Below are positions 6,565 through 15,900 of a DNA stretch of 64,000 nt, piece after piece (position 1 is the first letter of the stretch; the number at the start of each line of letters is the position of its first letter). The notes under the pieces are model-generated. The model was not told where the DNA came from. It saw only the letters and a program-made list of their open reading frames with translations, and searched no databases. Made by a program: the position numbers and the translations under genes. This stretch comes from Microbacterium sp. MYb45 (GTDB lineage: Bacteria > Actinomycetota > Actinomycetes > Actinomycetales > Microbacteriaceae), in NCBI RefSeq assembly GCF_002979655.1, contig NZ_PCPG01000019.1, positions 1 to 64,000 on the forward strand. Reading direction: 5' to 3'.

Positions 6565-7782
6565 GTGGCCCAACGACTCGGAGGATATGCGATCGTCCTG
6601 CTCGTCGTTGCAGGACAGTTCAAATCGCATCCGGCGTTGTCATGGTTGCCGTTCGACCTGACGCTCGTCGCCGGTGGCATCGTCGCCATCGCGATGGTCA
6701 TCTCGGTGTTCGGTCTCGGTGCACCCTCGCGTTTCACCATCCTTCCGGTGATTCTTTGGTTGCTGCTGCTGCCGACCGTCGCAACCGCGATGCCCTCTCC
6801 GTACGGTCAGACGAAGGTCTTCACTCTCTTCACGATCACCTTCCTCCTTGCTCTGTCCCCGTTCTTTCTGCTGCGCACTCCGACGCAGCGTCGCTCCTTC
6901 CTGCACGCGCTCGTGGTAGCCGGAGCAATCGCATCGATCGATGTACTCGCTGGCGGCTCATCCGTGGAACTGTACGGACGCGTCTCTGCCGAGGGCACTG
7001 ACACGATCGGAACAGCGCGGTTGGCAATGGCAGGAGCGGTCGCACTCGCCGTGATCGCGATGTCGCGGGAGTCCCGCGTTCGTGTCAGGTTGTTCTCGTT
7101 GTTCGGTGCGCTAAGCCTTGCCGTTATCGCCTTGATGACAGGCAGCCGCGGGCCCGCGCTCGCGGCAGCACTCTCCATTCTCGTCGCAGTCGCTCTCGCG
7201 CCAATGTTCAACAAGTACCGGGTACGAGCGCTCGCCGCCGTCGCCGCGCTCGGCACGGTTGCCGTCTTCGTCGTCGCTCGGGACGGCAACGTGGGATTCG
7301 CTCGTATTCTCACGTTCGTCAGTGGCGACACCGATCGATCCTCTCTTGCACGGACGCAGATGTGGGAGGCAGCGTGGGAAGGGATCCTGCGGGTCGAGAA
7401 CGGACAAGGCTGGGGGTCCTTCGCCGAGATCGGTGGACCCAACCCTTATCCCCACAACCTTCTTCTCGAGGTAGGTTTCGAGGCCGGCTTCATCGCAATG
7501 GTCGCGGTCGCCGTTCTCCTCCTCGCAGGCGCAATCAGCGCTCTTCGACGAGCAACGGACGGCACGGGAGTCGCGTTCTTTGCGCTGCTCGTCTTCAGCG
7601 CCTTCAACGCGATGGTGTCTTCCGACATCAACGGGTCGCGCCTCCTGGTCGTCGTGCTCTTCGCCGCCTGGGCCGTCAATGACTCTCGAGCACGGGGCGC
7701 CGAGCATCTCCCGGCGCCGAAGCGCGCGGCGGCGCTCAGGACGAACACTCGCACCACGCGAGTCTCGTCGGACGTGGCTTAG
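6565..7782 (+). CDS. O-antigen ligase/polymerase family membrane protein (Wzy-like)
   Basis: A 405-residue polytopic membrane protein, about 10-12 helices, with the family's long periplasmic loop containing RTQMWEAAWEGI and GQGWGSFAEIGGPNPYPHNLLLEVGFEAG (the PHN-L-x2-E signature of the WaaL/Wzy superfamily). It probably polymerises lipid-linked repeat units on the outer face of the membrane after flipping by the Wzx-like protein encoded at 15891. Start GTG 6565 directly precedes the first helix. The 118 bases upstream show no clear hairpin. WaaL and Wzy share the fold, so a ligase role (attachment to a wall acceptor) cannot be excluded. Confidence 0.85.
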   Translation: MAQRLGGYAIVLLVVAGQFKSHPALSWLPFDLTLVAGGIVAIAMVISVFGLGAPSRFTILPVILWLLLLPTVATAMPSPYGQTKVFTLFTITFLLALSPFFLLRTPTQRRSFLHALVVAGAIASIDVLAGGSSVELYGRVSAEGTDTIGTARLAMAGAVALAVIAMSRESRVRVRLFSLFGALSLAVIALMTGSRGPALAAALSILVAVALAPMFNKYRVRALAAVAALGTVAVFVVARDGNVGFARILTFVSGDTDRSSLARTQMWEAAWEGILRVENGQGWGSFAEIGGPNPYPHNLLLEVGFEAGFIAMVAVAVLLLAGAISALRRATDGTGVAFFALLVFSAFNAMVSSDINGSRLLVVVLFAAWAVNDSRARGAEHLPAPKRAAALRTNTRTTRVSSDVA

Positions 7783-7930
7783 GTCCCCGATCTGCTGTAG
7801 ATCGTCGGCTCACCGCACGGGCGTTGGCCGCAGTGCTGGGCGACTTCACAGGCGTTCGCGGTCCGTCAGGGCGCCCAGTGGCAAGCTGCTAGCGTGACGG
7901 TGATCTGCCAATAACCCCCAGGAGTCCTGC

Positions 7931-9706
7931 ATGCTGATCTCTCGTCGCACCGCGCTCGCGCTCGGAGGCACAGCGGCTGCCTCGACGGTGGCCACTCTCG
8001 GGGGTTCCGCTACCCACGCATTCTCCCTCCCGCTCTCCCGTCGGGGCGTCCATGCGCCCGCACGCGCGGAAATCCGGGGGCTATTCGACGCGGAGCGAGA
8101 AAACTTCTCCCTTCGAGAACTGACTCCTGAACAGCTGCCATACGCCGGCACTTTCGCTCGCCCGCTGCCGGCTGGAGCGAACTATGACAGCGAGCATGTC
8201 TCGATCCGCGTGTACGACGGGGTGCTGCACAACCACCCCGTCGGGCAGGCACAAGCCGCGCTGAGCATCCTTGCGAGCTACGCCTTCAACGAAGACCCCG
8301 CGTATCTTGCCGCATCGCGAGCGAACGCCGACCGGCTCATCGGATCTGCCACAGATGTTTCCGGCGCACTGTTCTTCCCCTACACGTTCGACTTCACGCT
8401 CCACAGCGGGCCGGACAAGATGATCGCCCCCTGGTACTCGGGAATGGCTCAGGGGCAAGCCCTGAGCGCATTCTGCCGCTTGTACGCCGCCACCGGCGAT
8501 GAGCGATACCGAGTAGCGGCTGACGGCGCGTTCGCGAGTTTCAAAGTCCTGAAGAACCCTTCGTCACCGTGGGTCACCCGGATCGATGCGCACGGATATG
8601 CCTGGTTCGAGGAGTACGCCGATCAGGAAGGACGTGCTGACTTCACGTTCAACGGGCATGTGTTCGGCGTCTATGGCATGTACGACTACTACCGGCTGAC
8701 CGGGAATCCCGAAGCGAAATCGTTGTTCCAGATCGGGGCGACCACTATGAAGCACTATGCGGACACGATCCGCGATCCCGGGTGGATCAGCCACTATTGC
8801 CTCCGCCATGAGACCCCATCGATCTCCTACCACAACGTGCATGTCGAGCTCTTGTACAAGGTGTTCGACATGACTGGCGACCTCTACTTCGCCTCACTTG
8901 CGGATGCCTTCCTCGCGGATTTCCCGGCCCCAACTTCCTACGGGCGCGGGCCCATCTCGTCCGGGGATCACCGCTTCGCCTCCACTAATGCGAGCGCGTC
9001 GAGCAAGGCGGTCGTCACGACTGCGACGACCGCCACGATCGCCGACGTCGCCTTCGGCAGCCGCCGCAAGCTCGTCGGTACCGACGGGATCTGGCTGCGG
9101 ATCGATTCAGGCCAGCACGCCGGTAAATGGATCGAAGAGCAGGCAGGAAAGACGCATATCGGCGGTCTCGCGCTCGAGCGCTACAGGTTCGCCCCCCTTC
9201 GCCGTATCGACTTCGCGGCGGGCACGCACACCGGATTCGAATACAGCAAGGGCGGCAAGATAGTCCGATCCGTGCGCGCCGGGCTCAAGACACCCTCGTC
9301 GGCACACGCCAGCATGCGCGCGCTCGTCAATGGACGCACTCACTACTTGATCACCAATGGAATCTGGAAGGACCTGTGGGTGCCTGCATCGGATACGGTG
9401 AGCGCTGCAGTTCGTCCGCTCACAGGCGAGCGCGTGCAGGACTGGGACCCGCCTGCCGAGGCGGGTACGCCCATCTCGCTGAATCCGGCCCGGCTTGTGA
9501 AGTTCGCGCAAGGAAATCACAGTGGCGTCACGTTCGATGGAGACTGGCAGATCGTCGGCCAGAAGACCGCCGGACTCAGCAGACCGTCTAGCGCATATGC
9601 CGACCAATCGGTCGCCCTGGATGCGGGTATGTATTACCGCATCACAGGTGGGATCTGGAAGGGCATGTGGGTGCTCGCAAGCGGGAGCGTCCAGTTGATG
9701 CCCTGA
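7931..9706 (+). CDS. Tat-exported D-glucuronyl C5-epimerase-domain protein with C-terminal repeats
   Basis: A 591-residue exported protein. The signal SRRTALALGG is near the N-terminus with a hydrophobic h-region. Residues about 60-330 match the D-glucuronyl C5-epimerase C-terminal fold, an alpha/alpha barrel (VGQAQAALSILASYAF, PWYSGMAQGQALSAF, WFEEYADQEG, FNGHVFGVYGMYDYYRLTG). Such enzymes convert polymer-bound GlcA to IdoA, so the locus may make a uronic-acid-containing exopolymer that is edited outside the cell. Residues about 350-591 form three or four beta repeats with DGIWLRI, NGIWKDLWV, GGIWKGMWV, recalling GW/SH3-like wall-binding modules. ATG 7931 has CAGGAG six bases before it. Flanked by the polymerase and an acyltransferase. 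Confidence 0.8.
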   Translation: MLISRRTALALGGTAAASTVATLGGSATHAFSLPLSRRGVHAPARAEIRGLFDAERENFSLRELTPEQLPYAGTFARPLPAGANYDSEHVSIRVYDGVLHNHPVGQAQAALSILASYAFNEDPAYLAASRANADRLIGSATDVSGALFFPYTFDFTLHSGPDKMIAPWYSGMAQGQALSAFCRLYAATGDERYRVAADGAFASFKVLKNPSSPWVTRIDAHGYAWFEEYADQEGRADFTFNGHVFGVYGMYDYYRLTGNPEAKSLFQIGATTMKHYADTIRDPGWISHYCLRHETPSISYHNVHVELLYKVFDMTGDLYFASLADAFLADFPAPTSYGRGPISSGDHRFASTNASASSKAVVTTATTATIADVAFGSRRKLVGTDGIWLRIDSGQHAGKWIEEQAGKTHIGGLALERYRFAPLRRIDFAAGTHTGFEYSKGGKIVRSVRAGLKTPSSAHASMRALVNGRTHYLITNGIWKDLWVPASDTVSAAVRPLTGERVQDWDPPAEAGTPISLNPARLVKFAQGNHSGVTFDGDWQIVGQKTAGLSRPSSAYADQSVALDAGMYYRITGGIWKGMWVLASGSVQLMP

Positions 9707-9743
9707 CGTCGACCCGTGGAACGGGAGCCGACGCCCCGCGTGA

Positions 9744-10856
9744 TCAATCAGCCACTCGGTCGTCTCTCTGAGACTCGACAGCGACGCCGTGCTCAGTGCG
9801 CTTGCGGGGGCGTCCGGTGAGCCAGCCCATGACCCATTCCACAGGGCCGGTGCCGACGAAGCGCCACCAGAGCCACCCGACGAGGATCATCACCGGCACG
9901 ATCACGGCCCATCCGAGCCAGAGGTTCTCGGTGGGGCGGCCGTGGCTGGTGTTCCATGCCGCGATGAGTCCGACATGCAGGAGATAGAGGGACAGCGCCA
10001 CCTGACCGCACGCGATGAGGGGGGTGAAGACGGCGCCCCAGAACCGCTTAGCGCCCGTTCGCTGCACTGTCGCGGCCAGTACGACGCAGACGTATACGAC
10101 GAAGACGAGTCCGAAGTCGCGAAGCGTGTCGACGTAGTCCCCCGACTGAGCGCGAACGATGTCGAAGTACTCCAGGAGCCCGCGGGCGATGAACGCAAGG
10201 GGCGCCGCCACGGCGAGCACCCAGAGGAGTCGATCCCGCCGGAACCCGTGTCGGACAAGGACCGCGCCGATGAGGAACATTGGAAGCAGATTGACCACGC
10301 GATACTGCGGCCCGAGAAAGGTCCAGACCATGAGGTCGCGAACGGGTGCCGGCGCGGTGTAGACCCACGTCCAGGTGCGCGCGAGCTCGAGGAGCGGCTC
10401 ACTGATGGCGAAGAGCAGAATGGTGATGCCGATGACTACTGGAGTGCGCGCCAGAAGCAGAGGGGCCCCCACGATGATCAGCACCCCGAGGTAGGCGAGC
10501 ACCACTGCGACCCAGGACCCCCAGGTGGCCATCCAGACGCCGAGCACGACGAGGAAGAGACCGCGGAGGCACTGGTGGAGCAGAGTCGTGCCGATCTTTC
10601 CACCGCGCCGCCAAACGAGCTCTGCCGACATGCCCATCACGAGCGCGAAGAGCGGCGACGCCACAGCGCTGAAATTCGAATTCAGGAAGTGCACCGCTGA
10701 GGGGACGTTCGGAATGAAAGGCGCGGCGTGCGCGATGAGCATCGCCACGATCGCGAACCCTCGGAGAACGTCGGGCACCACGAGACGCCCACCCTGGGGA
10801 ATCGCCGCGAAATCGGTGCTCGCATCTCGCGCGACGCGTGCGGAGTTCTGAGGCAT
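9744..10856 (-). CDS. DUF418/heparan-acetyltransferase-like membrane acyltransferase
   Basis: A 370-residue membrane protein with about ten helices. The N-terminal LVVPDVLRGFAIVAMLIAHAAPF is typical of the DUF1624/DUF418 acyltransferase superfamily (R-G-x-A-x2-M-x2-x-H with the putative active His), and the C-terminal half with CGQVALSLYLLHVG matches DUF418. A likely role is O-acylation of the exopolysaccharide at the membrane. It is convergent with the epimerase gene (37 bases between stops) and divergent from the signal peptidase gene at 10905. The acyl donor and target are not indicated by the sequence. Confidence 0.75.
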   Translation of the reverse strand: MPQNSARVARDASTDFAAIPQGGRLVVPDVLRGFAIVAMLIAHAAPFIPNVPSAVHFLNSNFSAVASPLFALVMGMSAELVWRRGGKIGTTLLHQCLRGLFLVVLGVWMATWGSWVAVVLAYLGVLIIVGAPLLLARTPVVIGITILLFAISEPLLELARTWTWVYTAPAPVRDLMVWTFLGPQYRVVNLLPMFLIGAVLVRHGFRRDRLLWVLAVAAPLAFIARGLLEYFDIVRAQSGDYVDTLRDFGLVFVVYVCVVLAATVQRTGAKRFWGAVFTPLIACGQVALSLYLLHVGLIAAWNTSHGRPTENLWLGWAVIVPVMILVGWLWWRFVGTGPVEWVMGWLTGRPRKRTEHGVAVESQRDDRVAD

Positions 10857-10904
10857 GTCCTGACAGTATTGGGTCTACCGAGAACTCGCGACCCGGAGGC
10901 CGAG

Positions 10905-11576
10905 ATGACGACATCTGAGTCCCGCCCTGATCGCCGGCGCCGATCCAAACTCTGGATCCATCTCGCGCTCGCGCTGGGCCTCACCGCTGTCGTGATCGCT
11001 TTCTTGGGGCAGCCGTCATCAGGCTCGATGTCCCCGACGCTCGAACCCGGCGATCGGCTCATCGTGAATCGCCTCGCCTACGTCGGCTCCGACCCCGCAG
11101 CAGGCGACATCGTCCTGTTCCGTCCCAGCGATGCCTGGGGAGAGCGCCCGACACCCGCGAACGGGCTCAGTGCAGCGGTCTCCTGGGTCGGGGAGACGAC
11201 AGGGATCCGCCCGTACGTCCTCGTCAAGCGAGTAATCGGCGTTCCCGGCGACACGGTCGAATGCTGCAGCGCCGAAGGTGCTGTCCGTGTCAACGGTGTG
11301 GAATTGGACGAGCCCTACGTGCGCAAGGACCTCCCGTTCATCGACGGGGAACTCGATTGCGACTCCCAACCCGCGTCGTTGCGGTGTTTCCCCCCGGTCA
11401 CGGTCCCCGCCGAGTCCTACCTCGTACTCGGCGACAACCGGGCGAATTCTGCCGACTCGGCCTACCTGTGCCGAGGCGGCGGCGCGGACGATTGCTGGCG
11501 TTGGGCGGAGAGAGACCTCGTCGTAGGCGAAGCAGGACCGATCCTGTGGCCGATCAGCCGCTGGGGTGGCCCGTAG
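10905..11576 (+). CDS. Type I signal peptidase with extra cysteine pairs
   Basis: A 223-residue membrane serine protease with one N-terminal helix (WIHLALALGLTAVVIAFLG). Box B GSMSPTLEPGD carries the catalytic Ser (about 41), box D VKRVIGVPGD the catalytic Lys (about 108), and box E LGDNRANSADS follows. It carries six Cys in the external part: TVECCS, LDCDSQPASLRC and YLCRGGGADDC, which is uncommon and suggests disulfides. ATG 10905 has CGGAGG five bases before it. Its position in the exopolysaccharide locus, away from a housekeeping lepB context, suggests it processes exported proteins of this locus. The MauE-thioredoxin protein at 5458 could keep its Cys in the right state. Confidence 0.85.
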   Translation: MTTSESRPDRRRRSKLWIHLALALGLTAVVIAFLGQPSSGSMSPTLEPGDRLIVNRLAYVGSDPAAGDIVLFRPSDAWGERPTPANGLSAAVSWVGETTGIRPYVLVKRVIGVPGDTVECCSAEGAVRVNGVELDEPYVRKDLPFIDGELDCDSQPASLRCFPPVTVPAESYLVLGDNRANSADSAYLCRGGGADDCWRWAERDLVVGEAGPILWPISRWGGP

Positions 11577-11594
11577 CGACGAGCGGCGGTGCGC

Positions 11595-12665
11595 TCAGCG
11601 GAGAGATCCGGCCGAGAGTACCTCGACCACCCGCTCCGCGGCATTGCCGTCGCCGTAGGGCGCCTCGAACGTCGTCGCCGGCATCGGCCGGCGCACGGCG
11701 TCGGCGATCTCCGCGGCGCTGTTGGCGAGCACATTCCACCCGAGCTGCACGGTTTCGACCCACTCGGTTTCGGTGCGCACGGTCGTGCACGGGATCCGAA
11801 GCAAGAAGGCCTCTTTCTGCAGACCACCGGAGTCGGTGACCACCCCCGCGCTCGACATCACCGCATTGATGAGATCCGGGTACGCCAGCGGCGCGTGCGT
11901 GAGCAGTGTCCCGCGCTGGAGGTCGATCCCGTGCTCCGCAGCCTTCGCGACCACCCGAGGGTGTGCAAGAAGCACTGCGGGGCGGTCGAGAGCAGACAGT
12001 GCGTCGACGACCGATGCCAGACGCTCAGGATCGTCTGTGTTCTCCGCGCGGTGAATCGTTGCGACATAGTATTCGCCCGGCTCGAGCACCAGCTCTGCGA
12101 CGAGACGAGAGGGCTCGGCGCCGACCTTGTCCCGCATCTCGAACAGGACATCGGTCATCACGTCGCCGACCATCACGCTGCGGTCTTCGAGGCCTTCGTG
12201 CGTGAGGTGTCCCATGGCGACCTCGGTCGGCGCCAGCAGGACGTCGGCAGCGTGATCCGTGAGAACCCGGTTGTGCTCCTCGGGCATGCGTCGGTTGAAG
12301 CTCCTCAGGCCGGCCTCGAGGTGTGCCACCGGGATGTGCATCTTCACCGCGCTGAGGGCAGCCGCGACGGTGGAGTTCGTGTCTCCGTAGACGAGCACCC
12401 AGTCGGGGCGATGCTCATCGAACACGGCGTCCAGGGCGGCGAGCATGCTGCCCGTCTGGACTCCATGAGAACCACTGCCCACGCCGAGATGCACATCGGG
12501 GTCCCCGATCCCGAGGTCTTCGAAGAACACGTCCGAGAGCATCGGGTCGTAGTGCTGGCCGGTGTGGACGATCACGTGATCCATCCCGGCGGCCTTCATC
12601 GCCCGATGGATCGGAGCGAGCTTCACGAACTGAGGACGGGCGCCGACGACACTGATTACCTTCAC
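11595..12665 (-). CDS. wecB: UDP-N-acetylglucosamine 2-epimerase (non-hydrolysing)
   Basis: A 356-residue cytoplasmic enzyme that interconverts UDP-GlcNAc and UDP-ManNAc. It shows VVGARPQFVKLAPIHRAM at the N-terminus, HTGQHYD, HLEAGLRSFN, TIHRAENTD and TDSGGLQKEA, the conserved UDP- and allosteric-site motifs of the family. Length is normal. It starts with GTG 12665 and lies 52 bases downstream of the DUF4012 gene, last in the minus-strand exopolysaccharide operon, and is convergent with the signal peptidase. Implies ManNAc or ManNAcA in the polymer or in wall teichoic/teichuronic acid; no UDP-ManNAc dehydrogenase is in the window. Confidence 0.92.
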   Translation of the reverse strand: MKVISVVGARPQFVKLAPIHRAMKAAGMDHVIVHTGQHYDPMLSDVFFEDLGIGDPDVHLGVGSGSHGVQTGSMLAALDAVFDEHRPDWVLVYGDTNSTVAAALSAVKMHIPVAHLEAGLRSFNRRMPEEHNRVLTDHAADVLLAPTEVAMGHLTHEGLEDRSVMVGDVMTDVLFEMRDKVGAEPSRLVAELVLEPGEYYVATIHRAENTDDPERLASVVDALSALDRPAVLLAHPRVVAKAAEHGIDLQRGTLLTHAPLAYPDLINAVMSSAGVVTDSGGLQKEAFLLRIPCTTVRTETEWVETVQLGWNVLANSAAEIADAVRRPMPATTFEAPYGDGNAAERVVEVLSAGSLR

Positions 12666-12717
12666 GGAACAAGCCTAGGGCGTGACGACCCCTCGCTCAT
12701 CCGGACACCTTCCGCGG

Positions 12718-14709
12718 CTAACCGCATCCAGGGGCGTCGAGAGTCACCGGCGTCTCCCTCACCATCGCGGTGTGCTGCACCTCGGGTGCACCATAGCCAC
12801 TCGCGGGCTCCCCCTCGGCGCCGCGGAATGTGGCGACGATGTTCTGAGTGGAGTTCGGCGGGGACAGAATGCTGACCCGCACGGCCGCTCGTCCGAGATG
12901 TGTCGCGCGGGTGCCGGCGGTCTCCACTCCGTCGACCGTCAGCGATTCAATTGATGCGCCCACCGGCGCATACAAGATCACGTCGGTCGCGATGTCACCC
13001 GGCCGGTAGTACGGACCCGTGATGTAGCTCGGGAGCGACTCGGCGTCACCGCGACTGATGCCGTTGGTGAAGCTGATGGCCGTGGTCCATGTCGGCTCGG
13101 CGGTGCTCGCCGTGCACTGATCCGTCGTGAGATTCACGGACGCATCGACGTAGTAGTCCATCTTCGAGCCGGTCGTGTCGTTGAAATAGACGCCGACGGC
13201 TGTCACGTCATCGTTGATCGTCGGCAGTGTGCCGGAGAGCGCCGTGGCACCTATGGCCGCTCTCTCGTCCTCGTTCGCTGACCAGAAGTGGATCCGACCC
13301 TCATCGACCGACTGCAGAAGCCCCTCCAGGAATGCCTTCGGCTCTGGCGCTCCTCCGAGCACCTGGGCGAAGATCGCAGCGGCTGCACCATCGAAGAATG
13401 CGTTCGAGTCGACGCCCTTCGGGTACGCGAAGTAGACCTCGTTGAGCAGCATGCTCACGGCGTTCTCCGACGACAGCGTCTCACCTGTCGGCACGGATAT
13501 CGGTCCGGTCGCGGGCAGCAGGTAGCTGAGGGCGACCGGGTCGATCGACATCACGCCATCGATCTGATCGTCGAACTTCTCGGCCCACCACGCCTGCGCC
13601 AGCCCGGCGCTCGTGGGGAAGTCGGCAGTTCCGGTGAGGTTGGCGATCCAGCGTCCGAGGATGTCGGAGTAGAGCGCCTCCGACTCGGCATCCAGCGGCG
13701 CGATCGGCTCCGCTCGGGCGCTGGTGAACTCGGTCGCAGCCGCCTGCCTGACGACCGACAGAGCGCCGTCCTCCGCACGCACCTGGATGAATGATCCCGG
13801 GCCTCCCCCGCCCGCACGGAGTTCCGCATTGCCCAGGAACATCAGGAGGTAGTTCCGAGGCTCATCAGCCCCGAGGATCGCGGGGAGAAACTCGAAGGTG
13901 TCAGACGCCGCGGTGAGGATGGGCTGCAGTTCGGCGATCGCGTCGACGATCTGGCCGACCCCTTGCTTCACCTGCGGCAGCAGCGCCGACTGATCGATCC
14001 CGCCCACCCGCTCCGCAAGCGCACTGACGGAACGATCCGCCTCGCCCACGATGGAACCGACGGCCTCCAGCTGCGCCACGTCGATACGACCATCCTGAGG
14101 GGTCAGACTGGCAAGGCCGATCGAGCTCGCCGGGACGAAGACCCGAGCGCCCATCTCCTCAGCCGCCTCGGCGACCGTCTTCACCGCACGCAGATTCTCA
14201 GCGGGCGGGAGCGGGATCGACTCGAGCACTCCCCAGATCCTGCCTCCGGTAGCGGAAGCCGCCTGCGCGGCTTCCGCCTCGAACGCATGAGCTGCCGCTT
14301 CCGAGGCCGCGGTATCACCGGCGAGCAATGCGGTGCGGAACTCAGCCGCGTGCGGCATCGCCGCAAGAAGGTGCGCACGAGCGTCCATCGCCTGCGCGTA
14401 CACTTTCGAACCCGCCCACGCCAGCCCGGCTGCCGCCACGATCAGCAGCGCGAGGCACGAGAGCGTGATCCACAGCGCGCGCCGCTTTCGGCGAGGACGC
14501 CGTCCGCGACCGCCGGTCCTGCCGTCGTCGTGCGACCGCGGTGGACGTGCGTCAGGGTGCGCCAGCTGCTCGTCTCGCCCTCCGGATGGCTGGTCGCCGA
14601 ACAGCCCTGCCAAACCGTCGGACTGCTCCGGCGCCGCCTGCGCGTTCTGCTGGGCTTGAATTTCTCGCAATTCGCGGCGCGACGGAGGGGGCGAGCTGTT
14701 CTCGGGCAT
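12718..14709 (-). CDS. DUF4012-domain membrane-anchored protein
   Basis: A 663-residue protein with a basic, Pro-rich cytoplasmic N-terminus, one membrane helix (ALWITLSCLALLIVAAAGLA, about residues 80-100) and a large external part matching DUF4012, with NYLLMFLGNAELRAGGGGPGS as its best-conserved block. DUF4012 proteins are typical of actinobacterial exopolysaccharide loci; their function is not established. An in-frame TTG lies at 14721, four codons earlier; ATG 14709 is preferred only weakly. It lies 33 bases after the nucleotidyltransferase-like gene in the same operon. Confidence 0.8.
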   Translation of the reverse strand: MPENSSPPPSRRELREIQAQQNAQAAPEQSDGLAGLFGDQPSGGRDEQLAHPDARPPRSHDDGRTGGRGRRPRRKRRALWITLSCLALLIVAAAGLAWAGSKVYAQAMDARAHLLAAMPHAAEFRTALLAGDTAASEAAAHAFEAEAAQAASATGGRIWGVLESIPLPPAENLRAVKTVAEAAEEMGARVFVPASSIGLASLTPQDGRIDVAQLEAVGSIVGEADRSVSALAERVGGIDQSALLPQVKQGVGQIVDAIAELQPILTAASDTFEFLPAILGADEPRNYLLMFLGNAELRAGGGGPGSFIQVRAEDGALSVVRQAAATEFTSARAEPIAPLDAESEALYSDILGRWIANLTGTADFPTSAGLAQAWWAEKFDDQIDGVMSIDPVALSYLLPATGPISVPTGETLSSENAVSMLLNEVYFAYPKGVDSNAFFDGAAAAIFAQVLGGAPEPKAFLEGLLQSVDEGRIHFWSANEDERAAIGATALSGTLPTINDDVTAVGVYFNDTTGSKMDYYVDASVNLTTDQCTASTAEPTWTTAISFTNGISRGDAESLPSYITGPYYRPGDIATDVILYAPVGASIESLTVDGVETAGTRATHLGRAAVRVSILSPPNSTQNIVATFRGAEGEPASGYGAPEVQHTAMVRETPVTLDAPGCG

Positions 14710-14742
14710 CTCACGATCCAATCATCTGAAGCTGCATAACCC

Positions 14743-15900
14743 CTATTTCCCCCCGAGGAGGGCACGCACGGCGCGGGAGAACCGGCGGACACGGGCAAGC
14801 ACCAGAGTCCGAGCGGGAGCATCTGGAGCATCCTCGACCGACAGCATCATCGCGGTCGATGGCCAGATGAGCCGCCCAAGCACGCGGGCGCGGTGGCGCC
14901 ATGGCACGGTGAGGAACGCCTTTACGTAGCGGCGCGGGCCCGAAGCGGATCGCCATGCCCAGTCCTCGGGTCGCGGGGTGGCCAGTCCGTCGATACTCGA
15001 CTCGCCGTATGCATCACGGAGGACTTGTCGAAGCACGTACCCTGCCCCGAGATCATTCGCGGAACGGATCGTGTCGTGGCCGGCGGCTTCCAGTGCGTGG
15101 CGGGCGTTCGCCGCCTGCACCGGGTTGGGCTGCCGTCCGTGGGTCGGGCGGAGTTCGTGCAGGGCCGTGATCACTGCGTGCTCGGACCTCGAGGGCGTCT
15201 GCACCCGCACTCCGGCGTAGGCGCGGGACTCCGAACTCGCCTGCACATACTCGAATGCGACTTCGGGACTGATCGCCATTCCAGGGAATCGCGAATGCAC
15301 ATCGATAGCGCACCCCCACTCCGCTGGCTGCAGAGTGAGGGAGTGTGGCACTCCCGTCCCGAGAAAAGCCGAGTAGAGCGGTGTCCATCCCCAAGCCACC
15401 ATGGCCTCGGCGAGTCGCACCTCGTCTCCGGGGCGAACCCAGCAGTCCACGTCGCCGGAGTGCTCACGAGCTCGCAGCCCCTGAGCATGCAGGGCCGGGC
15501 CCTTGATGAAGACGATCTCGATCGCGTTCTGTCTCGCCACCTCGGCGAGCAGCGCATAGACGAGCTCATGTTGCGGGGACCGCAGCCACGGCGGCGACAA
15601 CTCGACCGCGCCTCGGTCGACATCAGGCGATGCGGTGGCGAGTCCCATCTCCTCCAGCTGACGCACGACGTCGCTGGTGTGCTCATCGAATGTCTCGTCA
15701 GCTGCGGGATGCTCCAGCAGGCGTCGCCAGGTGGCTGCCCCGTCACCCCACAGGTAGGCGGGGGCGCCTGCGTTGATGGGAAGCAGCAGCAGCTCGTAGC
15801 CCTCTTCGCCGATCGGGTGTCCGACCAGGTCGAGAGCGCCTACGGCGACCGAACGCCAGGTCTTCGCCGGTCGGCTCCCCGCGCCCGTGCTCATGCCCAT
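14743..15900 (-). CDS. Nucleotidyltransferase-like protein (PF14907-type)
   Basis: A 385-residue protein. FIKGPALHAQGL followed by SGDVDCWVRPGD gives the G-x-D-x-D centre of the nucleotidyltransferase fold, as in the uncharacterised nucleotidyltransferase family found in exopolysaccharide loci next to HprK/PqqD-type proteins. Residues 1-110 resemble the helical/PqqD-like front part of such proteins (EGYELLLLPINAGAPAYLWGDGAATWRRLLEHPA). The start is either ATG 15900, with GGAGG five bases before it, or ATG 15894, which overlaps the flippase stop as ATGA. Substrate unknown. Together with the HprK-PqqD fusion at 2266 it completes the set seen in proteobacterial HPr-related systems, which links the two ends of this locus. 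Confidence 0.7.
   Translation of the reverse strand: MGMSTGAGSRPAKTWRSVAVGALDLVGHPIGEEGYELLLLPINAGAPAYLWGDGAATWRRLLEHPAADETFDEHTSDVVRQLEEMGLATASPDVDRGAVELSPPWLRSPQHELVYALLAEVARQNAIEIVFIKGPALHAQGLRAREHSGDVDCWVRPGDEVRLAEAMVAWGWTPLYSAFLGTGVPHSLTLQPAEWGCAIDVHSRFPGMAISPEVAFEYVQASSESRAYAGVRVQTPSRSEHAVITALHELRPTHGRQPNPVQAANARHALEAAGHDTIRSANDLGAGYVLRQVLRDAYGESSIDGLATPRPEDWAWRSASGPRRYVKAFLTVPWRHRARVLGRLIWPSTAMMLSVEDAPDAPARTLVLARVRRFSRAVRALLGGK

Noticed and set aside
9707..9731. Terminator between the epimerase and acyltransferase genes
   Set aside because: Only a short imperfect hairpin (CCCGT/ACGGG) and no T-run; too weak to list.
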